Source of the DNA: Picocystis sp. L7
Taxonomy: Eukaryota; Chlorophyta; Picocystophyceae; Picocystales; Picocystaceae
DNA length: 64,000 bases
Assembly: GCA_020975725.1 (NCBI GenBank)
Contig: QXJR01000009.1
Coordinates: 186,001 to 250,000 of the forward strand
Direction of reading: 5' to 3'
Shown: positions 39,647-49,607 of the stretch, one piece after another
Numbering within the stretch: the stretch's first letter is position 1
Layout: the number at the start of each line of letters is the position of its first letter
Translations under genes and position numbers: made by a program
The notes under the pieces: model-generated
The model's input: the letters and a program-made list of their open reading frames with translations, nothing else
The model's database searches: none
Told to the model about the DNA's origin: nothing

Positions 39647-42628
39647 TCACGGGTATGGTCTGAAGTGCTTGCGCAAGTGTTGAGGCCTGCAGCGTTTGCC
39701 ACCCTCCAAAGCAAGCTTGAGACAGGCCCCCGCTGGTATAGTCTTGGTGGAAACATCCGGATGTAATATTTTGCTCAGTATTTCCACACCTTGCACAAGT
39801 CGAGGACCCGCCTTGATGAAGGGTGATGGTTCAACAATGTATACCCTTCCTGTCTGCACTGCAGGCACCTTCCACCAACCAGGCTGAAGGGCTAGCTGAG
39901 ATACCTCGGAAAGCACTTGCTCGAATGATTTACAGCGTGGTGCAAGGATCAGCACTTCTGGCCTGAGTGCTCTGAGCTCCTCCCAAGCAATCCGCTCTAC
40001 GAAGTCCCCAGGGTTCTGCAACTCGCTCCTACCCCCAGCTAAAAATTCCATTTCTGGCAGCCAATGCCCGCCTATGTACAGAGGCGATATGCCTACAAGT
40101 GTAAGGACTTTTGGGCGCTTGGCTAACTCTGGAGTAACCTCCTGAGCAACCAACCTGAGCCTCTTCCTCAGCGCGTTCACAAGTGCAAGACCATTGGACT
40201 GAGCATCTGCTGATTGAGCAATCTCCAAGACTTTATCAAACACGTCCCCAAGGCTGCGGGGCCTCGTGATTCTCGCAACTTTGCCGCATCCTGAGCAATG
40301 TGTCTCCAGAAGTCTTCCACTCCCCCCTTCTGCAATCACGAGTCCAGGTTTAAAGGCTTGCATCCACTTTACATCAACCTGGCTCTGCCTAACAGAACCT
40401 GGTGCGAGTACCCAGGACGCATTTTCTGCCAAACCCACACCAGCAGCCAAACGGGCCACACGCTTGCTCACAATGAACTTGTGCACGCTGGCTTGCGGAG
40501 GAAACTCACAGGAGTCTGAAACGCCGATCACTCTATAGCCGAGTCCAAGAGCAAAAAGGATCTCTGTCGCAGATGCAAAGAGGCTTGCAATCGCCTCCCT
40601 GCGATTGATAGGTCGGTAACGCTCCAGGCCCTTTCCTTCCAAAGAGATGAGATGCACATCTCCATCATCAGTAAAACGGTCGCCCATCTCATAATCGAAC
40701 TGGAGGGAACTGTCATCGCAGATCTTGTTCTCTGACTTGCTCAGACGCGCATCTCTAGTCAGGTAATTGTCCACCGAATGGGCCTTTGAAAGATTGGGCA
40801 TGGATGCACGGGATCGCATTCCCACAGGCTCACTTTCTGGTGCACTGCTGGTAGTGTGTAGAGTCCCTGCGTTTGATTTGTCCCAGTTGATGCCGCCAGT
40901 CAAGCCATTTCTATCATGGGCTGGAGACGCTTTATCAGAACAACTGGCTACATCTTCCACCTGTCCTTCAACATCAGGGACACTTGCTCTTCCCTCCGTC
41001 TCCGAAGGCTCGGTTTCGCTGAAATGCACAAGTGGCCTGGGATCTGAACCTCCGCGTGCTCGACGCTTGCCATTGGCCCGCAAGGCAGGTGGCGCAGGCT
41101 GGACAGCGCCACCTGCTTCGATGGCAGATCCAGAAAGTTCAAGCGGAACATCCATGCATGCCTTGACAAAGCTTTTGGGGAGCTCCTCGTTGCTCGAAAA
41201 GGACAGATGAATATATGTGGCCAGTGTGTTTTGCGAGCAGTATCCTTCCTCTGTCAACGGGTGCCCTGGAGACTCAATCTTGGCCGAGAAGACAAGGGAG
41301 TATGAGGAACCTGGCTCCTCGCTAGACTCCAATTGGTCCTCACTCGAGTCTGACAAAACTTCGCTCATATGAAAAACTTGACCACGAGCCGTGGAACCTT
41401 CCGGAAATATGGGGCATTCAGCAAGGACTTCTACCTCTGCATATCCCATCTTGATGTTGTTGCCAACTTCGATACTGATCGGGAATACATCACACATGGT
41501 ACACCAGGGGCCGCCGACATTACGAATCCTTTGCGCCAAGTACATCAACCCACCACACTCTCCGTAAACAACGCCTCCGTTTGCAGAAAAGTAACGAATG
41601 GCCTGAAGAAGTCCCCGGTTTGCAGCCAGCTGATTCGCATAAAGCTCAGGATATCCACCACCAATGTACAGTCCCTGGATATTGGGCGGCAACATTTCGC
41701 GCAAGGGCGAGAAGAAGACAAGCTCTGCACCATACTTTTGCAGCAAATCAAGGTTGTCTTGGTAATAGAAACAAAATGCTTCATCCTTGGGCACACCTAT
41801 CCGGACCTGCTTGTGGGACTCCCACTCTTCCTCTCCCGAGAGCTCGTGTTCAGCACTCTCCGCAGTGTCCCAAGAGAAGGAACTTTCCTCTGGGATTGCT
41901 TCTTGTTTCTTGACCAAACGGACCAGCCGGTCCAACTGGATGTGCTTCTCCATGATTTCCCCAAGCGCGTCCAGTAGTTTGACATGTTGGTCGGTTTCCT
42001 TGGGTTTGTGCAGGCCAAGATACCTCTCTGGCAGCTGGATTTGCTTCGAGAACGGCACTCCACCTAGCACTGGAATACTGATACCTGCAGAGTTCATTGC
42101 ATCTTTGAGCCACTGCAGGTGGGTGTCCCCACCCACGCGGTTGAAGACGACTCCGGCGAATTCTAGATCCGAGTCAAATCGCAAGAATCCGCTGATCATC
42201 GCTGCAGCGCTTCTCACCGATGCTCCGCTGTCGACGACAAGCACCACCGGTAGCCTGAGCCACTTGGCCAATTGCGCTGTGCTGCCGTCTTCGGTGCCAC
42301 CTTCTCGGCCGTCGAAGAGTCCCATCATGCCTTCCACGAGCAACACGTCGGCGTCGCTTCCTTTTTCCCGGGCCAGTCGCCTGCATTGTTTCTTTCCCAT
42401 CATCCATGCGTCTAGATTGACGCACGGTCTTCCGCTCGCTTCGGCGAGGTGCATTCCATCCAGGAAGTCCGGTCCAGTTTTGAACGTCTGCACGACCACG
42501 GATTTCCTCTTCCACGCCGCAGCCATGCCGGCGCAGATCGTCGTCTTTCCACATCCGCTGCTGGTTCCCGCCAGGACGTACCCTCGGGTGCCCTTTTCGT
42601 CCCCGTTCCTCCCCTCCTTCGCGCCCAT
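39647..42628 (-). CDS. Cobyrinate a,c-diamide synthase (CobB/CbiA) fused to a BtuF-like corrinoid-binding domain
   Basis: About 993 residues from the ATG at 42628. Residues about 15-250 are a CobB/CbiA dethiobiotin-synthetase-like ATPase: VLAGTSSGCGKTTICAG (P-loop), FKTGPDFLDGMHLAEASGRP and LLVEGMMGLFDGREG. About 330-450 is a class I glutamine amidotransferase: GGGYPELYANQLA, VVYGECGGLMYLAQ (nucleophile Cys) and GQVFHMSEVL (His). A polar linker (about 530-665) leads to a cobalamin-type substrate-binding fold: IASLFASATEILFALGLGYR, VIGVSDSCEFPPQA, KPGLVIAEGG, ALRPEVLILAPRC, WWKVPAVQTGRVYIVEPSPF. Bacterial CobB amidates the a and c side chains of cobyrinate; BtuF binds B12. An upstream in-frame ATG (42760) sits inside a promoter-like motif, so I prefer 42628. 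AATAAA on this strand near 39572. Confidence 0.88.
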   Translation of the reverse strand: MGAKEGRNGDEKGTRGYVLAGTSSGCGKTTICAGMAAAWKRKSVVVQTFKTGPDFLDGMHLAEASGRPCVNLDAWMMGKKQCRRLAREKGSDADVLLVEGMMGLFDGREGGTEDGSTAQLAKWLRLPVVLVVDSGASVRSAAAMISGFLRFDSDLEFAGVVFNRVGGDTHLQWLKDAMNSAGISIPVLGGVPFSKQIQLPERYLGLHKPKETDQHVKLLDALGEIMEKHIQLDRLVRLVKKQEAIPEESSFSWDTAESAEHELSGEEEWESHKQVRIGVPKDEAFCFYYQDNLDLLQKYGAELVFFSPLREMLPPNIQGLYIGGGYPELYANQLAANRGLLQAIRYFSANGGVVYGECGGLMYLAQRIRNVGGPWCTMCDVFPISIEVGNNIKMGYAEVEVLAECPIFPEGSTARGQVFHMSEVLSDSSEDQLESSEEPGSSYSLVFSAKIESPGHPLTEEGYCSQNTLATYIHLSFSSNEELPKSFVKACMDVPLELSGSAIEAGGAVQPAPPALRANGKRRARGGSDPRPLVHFSETEPSETEGRASVPDVEGQVEDVASCSDKASPAHDRNGLTGGINWDKSNAGTLHTTSSAPESEPVGMRSRASMPNLSKAHSVDNYLTRDARLSKSENKICDDSSLQFDYEMGDRFTDDGDVHLISLEGKGLERYRPINRREAIASLFASATEILFALGLGYRVIGVSDSCEFPPQASVHKFIVSKRVARLAAGVGLAENASWVLAPGSVRQSQVDVKWMQAFKPGLVIAEGGSGRLLETHCSGCGKVARITRPRSLGDVFDKVLEIAQSADAQSNGLALVNALRKRLRLVAQEVTPELAKRPKVLTLVGISPLYIGGHWLPEMEFLAGGRSELQNPGDFVERIAWEELRALRPEVLILAPRCKSFEQVLSEVSQLALQPGWWKVPAVQTGRVYIVEPSPFIKAGPRLVQGVEILSKILHPDVSTKTIPAGACLKLALEGGKRCRPQHLRKHFRPYP

Positions 42629-43367
42629 CGAAGCGCAGCACGAGACGTGTTCAAGCGTCGCACGTCGAGATGGCTGCGTCCATGCGATCCCTCCGAGTGC
42701 CTCTGAGAGGGTCCCTCTCTCCCCTGCTCGGCCTGCACGAGATCTTCCGGAGATACGCATCGAGATCTCGGAGAAGATCTCGATGCAGGAGGGTCGAAGG
42801 AATCGATCCGGGTTCGTTCGGGTCCACGCCCCCCGGTCCCAAGGGAGGGAAAACCGGGTCGAACCCGGATGGATTCCCCTTTCGAACCCGAGGACCCGAC
42901 CGGACCTCCCTCCCTTTCCCCCGGTCGGGCCCTCGCACGGTTGTGAACCGGTTGTGACGTCCTGCCCGTTCGTGTTCGTGCTTCACCTCCATTTCGTCGT
43001 CGCACACCACGAGGTGCGTCCTTCGCAGCGCCGCGCGAGAGCCTCCTGCGTGCGTCCGAACGAAGGTGGGAGGAAGGAACGAGCAGCACAAGACCGAAAA
43101 AGGACGGAAGAAGCCCGCGGGGATGGAAAAGGGGAACGGAACGCGAACCGACGGACCGATCGAGGATGGAGGAGAGAGGAACCGAAGGTGGAAACATGGA
43201 CACCAAACGAAAGGGGAAACGACGTGGGAGGTGAAGGGAGAAGCTGAAAGGGAAGAACGCGAGAGATCGAAGGGCTGACCGCAGGAAACCCGCACGACGA
43301 TGCGTTTGCACGCCCACGTCCCCTGCCGCGAAGAAAGCGAAACGCCTGCAGATACACCTCGTCCATC
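42629..43367. other. Divergent spacer between CobB-BtuF and actin
   Basis: GC-rich, about 740 bp. It holds the inverted AGATCTCGATGC pair at 42757-42786 and a GTCGAACCC/GGGTTCGA-type palindromic stretch near 42850-42890. The purine-rich part from about 43050 is probably actin 5'UTR. No gene recognised. Confidence 0.5.
42757..42786. promoter_or_regulatory. Inverted pair of the AGATCTCGATGC motif
   Basis: GCATCGAGATCT (42757-42768) and AGATCTCGATGC (42775-42786) are perfect reverse complements with a 6-nt spacer. The single motif recurs upstream of 6PGDH/PSMD9 (tandem), of IMP4/APH-1 and, with one change, of SUZ12/Ca-ATPase. Confidence 0.6.
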
Positions 43368-44513
43368 ATGGCCGAAGATGCCGCCTCCGGTGACGTTCAA
43401 GCGCTGGTCATCGACAATGGTTCGGGCATGTGCAAAGCTGGATTCGCCGGCGATGATGCGCCGCGATCCGTGTTCCCTTCGCTCGTAGGAAGACCCAAGT
43501 CCACCGCTGCAAGAGCCATGGTAGGCGTGGAAAAGGAAGCCTACGTTGGAGACGAAGCTCAATCCAAGCGAGGGATCCTTTCGCTCAAGTACCCCATCGA
43601 ACATGGCATCGTCAACAACTGGGACGACATGGAACGTATCTGGCATCATACATTCTACAACGAGCTTCGCGTGTCGCCCGAAGAACATCCCGTACTTCTA
43701 ACAGAAGCGCCCCACAATCCCAAAGCCAACCGGGAAAGAATGACTCAGATCATGTTCGAGACGTTCGATGTGCCCAACATGTACGTGGCCATCCAGGCCG
43801 TGATGTCCTTGTACGCGAGCGGCCGGACGACCGGCATTGTTCTCGATTGTGGTGATGGCGTGTCCCACACCGTACCCATCTACGAAGGGTATTCGTTGCC
43901 CCATGCCATCATGAGAATCGATCTTGCAGGACGTGATTTGACCGAGCATCTGCAAAAGATTCTCACAGAGAGGGGGTACAGCTTTACCACTTCTGCTGAA
44001 CGCGAAATCGTTCGCGACATCAAGGAAAAGCTCTGTTACGTTGCCCTGGACTACGAATCTGATATGGTGACCTCCGAAGCTAGCTCTGAATGTGAGAAGC
44101 AGTACGAACTGCCTGACGGTCAAGTGATTACGATTGGGAACGAGAGGTTCAGGACGCCCGAGGTGTTGTTCAAGCCGGAGATGATTGGCATGGAGCATGA
44201 CGGTATCCACATGGCGACTTACCAGAGCATCATGAAATGCGACGTAGACATCCGCAAAGATCTCTATTCCAATATTGTGCTGTCCGGCGGAACGACAATG
44301 TATGCTGGTCTGCCGGAGAGGATGTCAAAGGAGTTGACCGCGTTGGCCCCACCTTCCATGAAGGTGAAGGTCATCGCCCCGCCCGAGAGAAAGTATTCGG
44401 TATGGATCGGCGGATCTATTCTGGCATCTCTGACAACATTCCAGCAGATGTGGATCTCCAAAGCAGATTACGAGGAGTCCGGACCTTCCATTGTCCACCG
44501 CAAGTGCTTCTAG
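43368..44513 (+). CDS. ACT: Actin
   Basis: 381 residues, uninterrupted. All actin signatures are present: [111 protein letters not shown] and the end [11 protein letters not shown]. It is a conventional actin rather than an actin-related protein. The N-terminus [14 protein letters not shown] is a few residues longer than average. Convergent with DHAR, 92 bp between stops. The 5'UTR is long and purine-rich and may contain an intron. Confidence 0.97.
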   Translation: MAEDAASGDVQALVIDNGSGMCKAGFAGDDAPRSVFPSLVGRPKSTAARAMVGVEKEAYVGDEAQSKRGILSLKYPIEHGIVNNWDDMERIWHHTFYNELRVSPEEHPVLLTEAPHNPKANRERMTQIMFETFDVPNMYVAIQAVMSLYASGRTTGIVLDCGDGVSHTVPIYEGYSLPHAIMRIDLAGRDLTEHLQKILTERGYSFTTSAEREIVRDIKEKLCYVALDYESDMVTSEASSECEKQYELPDGQVITIGNERFRTPEVLFKPEMIGMEHDGIHMATYQSIMKCDVDIRKDLYSNIVLSGGTTMYAGLPERMSKELTALAPPSMKVKVIAPPERKYSVWIGGSILASLTTFQQMWISKADYEESGPSIVHRKCF

Positions 44514-44605
44514 GACAAACGACCCAACACAAATCCCTTGCTTTTCATTGACATGTGATACATTACACATCCTTGCTCCGTTCAAAATGGCCTCTTCTCC
44601 AAGGC

Positions 44606-45328
44606 TTAGGACTCAAGCTTCTTCTTCCACCCCATGTACACGATCTCGTTGTCGTAGTGTGTCGCCTTGAAGCTAGGTCGCTCACGCATGAGTGCAATGT
44701 ACTTCTTCACAGCCGGCATATCCTCGGGGACTTCCCAGTTCTTGAACTCTTTGAGAACGAGATCCATGTGGTGCAGCTTGGGCGCCAGTGCCATGTCCAC
44801 CGTGCAGACGGTTTGTCCGCCCACGTAGGGTCCTGACTTCTGCAGGTAATCGTTCAACGCGCGGAGCTGCTCGAGCAGCTCTTGTTCGGTCCCATCGGAA
44901 GGGTCTTTGCTCTTGAAAAAGGCCGCGAAGGCTGGGAACACCTTGGATCCCACTTCCTTGGCACCTTCGGGAGTGCCGAGCGCCTGTTCGGGATATTCCT
45001 TCTCCAGGAACGCGCAGATCTCGTCCGAGTCGGGCATGTATTCTTTGTCTCCCATGCGCAGCACGGGCACCTTTCCCAGTGGGTTGATTTCCAGCAGCCA
45101 ATCGGGTTTGTTTCCCAGATCCACGAGCTTGGTCTCGTAGGGCACTTCCATTTCTTCCATGGTGAGGAGCACGCGATGACAGAAGGGACAGTCTCCGAGT
45201 TTCTGGATCTCTGGGGGTGCGCCCTTGACCACGACCTCGTAGGGCGCTGCACGCATGGCAGCAGATCTCCTGGCGACCTTGGTCGTGCGGGTGTTCGCCC
45301 AGCGGCTGGCCAGGCGTGCCGCGCGCAT
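44606..45328 (-). CDS. DHAR: Glutathione-dependent dehydroascorbate reductase (DHAR-type GST)
   Basis: 240 residues. The GST-like thioredoxin fold carries the DHAR signature GDCPFCHRVLLTMEEMEVPY (catalytic Cys in CPFC), NPLGKVPVLRMGDKEYMPDS and DEICAFLEKEYPEQAL. The helical domain has TVDMALAPKLHHMDLVLKEF followed by KNWEVPEDMPAVKKYI and RPSFKATHY. DHAR regenerates ascorbate from dehydroascorbate with glutathione in the ascorbate-glutathione cycle. The first about 28 residues (MRAARLASRWANTRTTKVAR) are basic and lack acidic residues, which suggests plastid or mitochondrial import. CLIC-type proteins share the fold, but the CPFC site and tail favour DHAR. Confidence 0.92.
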   Translation of the reverse strand: MRAARLASRWANTRTTKVARRSAAMRAAPYEVVVKGAPPEIQKLGDCPFCHRVLLTMEEMEVPYETKLVDLGNKPDWLLEINPLGKVPVLRMGDKEYMPDSDEICAFLEKEYPEQALGTPEGAKEVGSKVFPAFAAFFKSKDPSDGTEQELLEQLRALNDYLQKSGPYVGGQTVCTVDMALAPKLHHMDLVLKEFKNWEVPEDMPAVKKYIALMRERPSFKATHYDNEIVYMGWKKKLES

Positions 45329-46657
45329 CCAAACCTACGTGCTCGGCCAGCCACGTTCGTCCTCGTGGACGGTTGCAACTGCTGGATGGGGACCGAGCCC
45401 GAGCACAGCAGCAGGGTGCACCCACACGACCACCCACCCCGCCTGAGTGGTGGGGAGGGAATCTGACCCTCACGTGAAGGGGAAGACGGTCCACCTTCGG
45501 TCGGCCAACACCGGTCCCTTTCGATCGGAAGGGAAGGGATCGATGGAACCCGAGGAAACACGGGGATAGAAAGGGGGATCATGCAGCCACCCCTCCGATG
45601 GGCGAACCGAGGGGAGCCTCCCAGGTCCAAGTCCCAAGGGAGGCACCGAATGGGACGGAACAGGAAGAGAAACAACGAAAAGAAATCCAGCACGAGTATT
45701 CAATCCGCAACGTCGAAGGAAAAGGTGGTGACGTCTGCTGTACGGCCTAGAGGCACGTGCCAAGACCGAAGCCAGGAACTCAAGCAACCATCATGGGGGG
45801 CATCCTACCTCAGCACCTGTTTTGCACCTGAACTGACCCGCGCATGGATCGAAACTCACGATGCTGTTCATTGAAAAAGTGAATGTCATTCGAAAGAAGA
45901 GCACACGTTTACAAACAAGAACTGCGGGGATCGTGGACGCCCCCTCCCGGTGCTGCCGCCAGTGAAAGTCTGCCAACCTGGGAGGGGTTGGCGTGCTAGC
46001 AGGGGCTGTCAGGAGGATGGAGACCTTTGCAGCAATAGCTTCAGCTGGGAATCGGAAGGAAGGCAGGAAACCCCGAGCTGCAAGGTCATCCATGAACAGT
46101 CATCTTACGCATTGCACAACTCACTTTTGGTGAGCAAATGTTGGCAGATGCAAGATCCGTCCCACTATCGCAAGATACACTAGCAAGAAAGAGGCTGAAC
46201 TAGCAAGATGCCTTGATGGCATTGCCCTGTGTCCTGCAGTTCTTACCCGGTCGCAAAGGCAAACGTTGCCGCTTCATGCAGGCAAATAAGTTAACGGTTC
46301 AGTAGCTGCTCATGGCGTCGCTTGAAAGAAAAATGCGCACGCCCGAAACCATAGATCCCCCGGTGTTGGCCTTGAGCGATCTACCTTCCTCCTTTTAAAG
46401 CAATCCAACGACTGATCGGCTGGAACATAGAAGACGCTTTTTGGCTTCACCGCTTTGCTTGCAGAAGTGCATCGCTGGGTGTCGTGTCATGCGGGATAGA
46501 ACCTTTCGCTTCCCTATCCAGCTGCACGCAACACCCAAGGGTCGGTTCCATTCGGGCAGGAAACTGCAGCTGTACCAAAGGCAGGTTACCTGCCACAGGT
46601 TGGGCACGAAGGATAGAAACCGAGATGGTTGTGTTTCTGGGTCGGAGCGAGCGAGTT
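45329..46657. other. Intergenic spacer between DHAR and the DUF2279-like gene
   Basis: About 1.3 kb. The DHAR-proximal part is GC-rich and contains GATCGAAAGGG-like words (near 45515). The rest has mixed composition with short frames only. I found no tRNA, snRNA or protein gene. Confidence 0.45.
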
Positions 46658-47002
46658 TCATTCGATCTGAATGCCTTTCAGGATGGGTGTGTACTTGGCC
46701 TCTGCTTTATTGCCTCTCCTTCTTTTCAACATTTTCAGTGCTACTAGAGACACCACGCCAGACGTGCATCCCAAGGCGTCTGCAACGAGGTCTCTGTGGC
46801 TCCAACCTCCGCTCCACCACCCCAGATGGTCTCCAACTTCTTTCAAGAGTCCTGTGGTCAAGGATCCACCCACAGCTAGTCCTATCCTGAGTTGTTCCAG
46901 TTTGGTCCACTTTCCTGCCACCACGTAGAGGACGAAGGTGACGATCCAACACGCGAAGAAGTGTTCCGCTTTGTCTGCAGCCCACCACGGGTCCGCGTCC
47001 AT
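46658..47002 (-). CDS. Small DUF2279/YfiM-like membrane protein
   Basis: 114 residues from the ATG at 47002. It opens MDADPWWAADKAEHFFACWI, the DKxxH...Ser/Ala pattern of the DUF2279/YfiM group, which also has plant members, followed by VTFVLYVVAGKW (membrane segment). The second conserved block is LAVGGSLTTGLLKEVGDHLG and then SHRDLVADALGCTSG, the GL-KE-D ... S-x-DLxAD motif. A basic tail MLKRRRGNKAEAKYTPILKG ends the protein. Function is unknown in any organism I can recall. It is divergent from the JmjC gene with only about 240 bp between the starts. Confidence 0.6.
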   Translation of the reverse strand: MDADPWWAADKAEHFFACWIVTFVLYVVAGKWTKLEQLRIGLAVGGSLTTGLLKEVGDHLGWWSGGWSHRDLVADALGCTSGVVSLVALKMLKRRRGNKAEAKYTPILKGIQIE

Positions 47003-47239
47003 CCTTGTCTTCTTCCCAGTTTCCGATCCTTTCCCCGAACGGTTTTCCACGGTCCTTGTACGGTCCATTCGCGGTCCATGGACGGTCCCCACACCCCTCT
47101 CCCCCGTGGATCCCACCGAGATCGCGTTTCCCGCTACGACTCCCTCGTCGTTGATCCGTCGGGGATCCGGAGGGGGTCGCCTGGGGAGGGGGAAGGGGAC
47201 AGATGGGTCTGTGGCTTGCACCAAGTCCTGTCCACGACG

Positions 47240-48274
47240 ATGGAAGCACCGGTGTTCCATGCCACGTGGGCGGACATACGTGGATCCTTCGAAGCGTACG
47301 TGGAACGAATCGAAGGAGAAGCCGAAGGCTATGGGATCTGCAAGGTGGTGCCGCCGAAAGGATGGAAGCCGAGGAAGGGACCGTACGAACACGTCGACGT
47401 GACCGTGGTCAAACCCGTGCGACAGCACGTCACCGGAAAGAAAGGGATCTACCGCACCATGCTCGTGGAAAGCAGAGAGATGGACATGTGGAGGGGATTC
47501 AAACGATACGCGGAACTGAAAGAAAGGAAAGCGCCGCACGTGCCCGAGGGGACCGAGAACCTCCAGAAGAACGAGAGACACTTCTGGAAAAATATCTGCT
47601 TCTCGCCACCGCTGTATGGAGCCGACTGCCCTGGATCCTTGTTCGACGAAGAATTGGAGGGTTGGAACTTGAGGAGACTCGACTCCCTCCTCTTGCGCAC
47701 TCTGAACAGGAATGGAATATCTGTTCCTGGAGTGACTGACCCGTACCTGTACGTAGGAATGTATCGCAGCATATTCGCATGGCACTCCGAGGACATGGAC
47801 TTGCATAGCATCAACTACTTGCACTTTGGGGATCCCAAGTCATGGTACTGTGTGCCCATGTCGCACAAGCAGAGGTTCGAGCGAGTCATGAGAGACATAG
47901 TGCCAGATCTTTTCCGGGAATGCCCCGAGTTCCTCCGTCACAAAGAGCTTGTGGTATCCCCTCAAGTCCTCCAACAGCACCAGATTCCGGTCATCAAGAT
48001 GACCCAGTATCCTGGGGAATTCGTCATCAATTTCCCAGGTGCATATCACTCTGGCTTCAATCAGGGATTCAACTGTGCAGAGTCGTGTAACTTTGCAACC
48101 CGAAATTGGATTCCATGGGGGCAGAATGCACAGGTATGCACTTGTCGGGATGATTCCGTCAGAATCGATATGGACCTTTTCGCTGATAAAGAGAGGGATT
48201 GTGAGGATGAAGTTACACATTCGTCCAAAAAAAGCAAAACGGAAAATCAGCATGCAGCGATGCCCGTGCGATAA
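47240..48274 (+). CDS. KDM4/JMJD2-like JmjC histone lysine demethylase
   Basis: 344 residues. A JmjN domain starts at the N-terminus (APVFHATWADIRGSFEAYVE, then YGICKVVPPKGWKP). The JmjC domain has the Fe(II) and 2-oxoglutarate residues: FAWHSEDMDLHSINYLHFGD (His and Glu), KSWYCVPMSHKQRFE (Lys), PGEFVINFPGAYHSGFNQGF (second His) and NCAESCNFATRNWIPWG. This pattern is characteristic of KDM4-type enzymes acting on H3K9/H3K36 methyl marks. There are no PHD or Tudor domains; the protein stops shortly after the catalytic domain with a Lys/Ser-rich tail. With SUZ12 it is the second chromatin-methylation regulator in this window. Divergent from the DUF2279-like gene. Confidence 0.92.
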   Translation: MEAPVFHATWADIRGSFEAYVERIEGEAEGYGICKVVPPKGWKPRKGPYEHVDVTVVKPVRQHVTGKKGIYRTMLVESREMDMWRGFKRYAELKERKAPHVPEGTENLQKNERHFWKNICFSPPLYGADCPGSLFDEELEGWNLRRLDSLLLRTLNRNGISVPGVTDPYLYVGMYRSIFAWHSEDMDLHSINYLHFGDPKSWYCVPMSHKQRFERVMRDIVPDLFRECPEFLRHKELVVSPQVLQQHQIPVIKMTQYPGEFVINFPGAYHSGFNQGFNCAESCNFATRNWIPWGQNAQVCTCRDDSVRIDMDLFADKERDCEDEVTHSSKKSKTENQHAAMPVR

Positions 48275-48450
48275 CAGTTGCTTTTTTCACGGGCCAACAT
48301 TGTGGTACCGTGCGGCCGTTTTATCAGCATAAACCCTGCTGCTTTCCTTCCTGCAGAATAGTCCACCCCATGGATTGGAACAGGCTTGGAATCGCACTTC
48401 ATGTTTTATTACCGCCTGAAGTGCAATTGGCAGACATCCTTGCAGCCCTG

Positions 48451-49236
48451 TCATTCGCGCGCATCTGCCCCGTGCAGAAGGATGCTTTCAAAGGCCATTC
48501 CTAGCGCCCGTCGAACGTCCTGTACTTCATTCAAAGCGAGCACATAGGGAAGCACATCAATAAGCTGTCGATCGTGTGGATCATCAATAAACGTACCGAT
48601 TGGAATCGCATTTTCCGGTTGAAATATGTAGGAATGTGGTGAATTGTCAATGATGATCACATCTTCCAAACGTCGCCCCAAACGCGAGAGATCTTTCACG
48701 AAATTGCCCTCGTGGAACACGCACGATTCTCTATAGAGTCGGTGGTGGATGGCTTGGTATCGGTCCATCTTGGTGAGGAGTGGATCGGCATATTTGGTCA
48801 AGCTGGCCGTGAACACGACCACCTCGAACTTGCTTGCCACTGCTTCTAGGAAGTGGTCCACCCACGGCCTCTTGCGCACATACACATCCACAATCCTTGC
48901 GTCTATTTCGACGGGTATGACGTAGTCTGGTGAAGGTACGGGCGTGAAGGACGAGTGCACGAGCGTTTCGTCGAGGTCAATGACCAAGGTCTTCTTTCCT
49001 TGGTGTTGTGGTCTAGGCGGCGGCAGGATGGGCGAGCCTTGATATTCAGGCCGCATCCCCTTGATCGCTTGGATGCACTCTCGCACATCCCCCTTGGCTT
49101 CGATCTCTCTCATTTGTCCTGCGACGCAGCATCCCAGGACGGACCTCCACCATTTTCGCGACGGGACGGTTCCGGCTTGCACTTGGTGGATGGGATTGTC
49201 GACCTGGTCCATTCCCTCTCCACTTCCTTGCTTCAT
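48451..49236 (-). CDS. SCP/Dullard-type HAD phosphatase (CTD small phosphatase-like)
   Basis: 261 residues. The HAD phosphatase motif TLVIDLDETLVHSSF (DxDxT nucleophile) is intact, followed by VYVRKRPWVDHFLEAVASKF, VVVFTASLTKYADPLLTKMD, YRESCVFHEGNFVKDLSRLG and IIIDNSPHSYIFQPENAIPI with FIDDPHDRQLIDVLPYV. Family members remove phosphates from Ser residues of the Pol II C-terminal domain or from SMAD/lipin proteins. The N-terminal 75 residues (MKQGSGEGMDQVDNPIHQVQ...) are polar with a Cys pair (GCCVAG) that could be lipidated. Convergent with the JmjC gene. Confidence 0.92.
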   Translation of the reverse strand: MKQGSGEGMDQVDNPIHQVQAGTVPSRKWWRSVLGCCVAGQMREIEAKGDVRECIQAIKGMRPEYQGSPILPPPRPQHQGKKTLVIDLDETLVHSSFTPVPSPDYVIPVEIDARIVDVYVRKRPWVDHFLEAVASKFEVVVFTASLTKYADPLLTKMDRYQAIHHRLYRESCVFHEGNFVKDLSRLGRRLEDVIIIDNSPHSYIFQPENAIPIGTFIDDPHDRQLIDVLPYVLALNEVQDVRRALGMAFESILLHGADARE

Positions 49237-49427
49237 GTCTTGTTTCTCTGTCCCTCCCGCCCTCGAACGCCGTTCCTTCGCCCCTCAGCTCGCGTTTCGC
49301 GCCGCCATGGCCGCGCACGTGCAGTTCCTTTCCCTTGGACACGGTTCCGTCTCGTCCCTTCCGAGAGCCAGCAACCACCCTTCTCCCCTGTCCTTGCCCC
49401 TCACCCTCACCCTTCCCCAGGGACACA

Positions 49428-49494
49428 CCCAGAGCCGCGTTCACAGGCTCGATGTCGGGCAAGTCGGGCAAGTCGGGCAAGTCGGGCAGGTTGC
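49428..49494 (+). repeat. Left terminal inverted repeat of the Harbinger element, with 9-bp tandem
   Basis: Contains three TCGGGCAAG units plus one TCGGGCAGG. A short inverted copy (TTGCCCGACTTGCCCGAC) follows immediately, so the end can fold on itself. Confidence 0.8.
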
Positions 49495-49607
49495 CCGACT
49501 TGCCCGACGTTTTCCTCTACGAATTTGGCGAATATTTATTATGTAAAGCATCGTAATCCCTCCGGGGCGACCGAAAAATGACATATCCCGTCGAGGCAAA
49601 TGCCCGG

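Noticed and set aside
42629-42760. 44-codon N-terminal extension of CobB-BtuF from the ATG at 42760
   Set aside because: That ATG lies inside the recurring promoter motif and the extension is unconserved; kept only as an alternative start.
42670-42957. Plus-strand ATG frame beginning MAASMRSLRVPLRGS, resembling a mitochondrial leader
   Set aside because: No domain follows the leader-like start, it overlaps the CobB-BtuF upstream region and the inverted motif, and no splice partner was found.
49445-49520. 9-bp TCGGGCAAG array as a CRISPR-like repeat
   Set aside because: No spacers; it is a tandem array inside the Harbinger inverted repeats in a eukaryotic genome.
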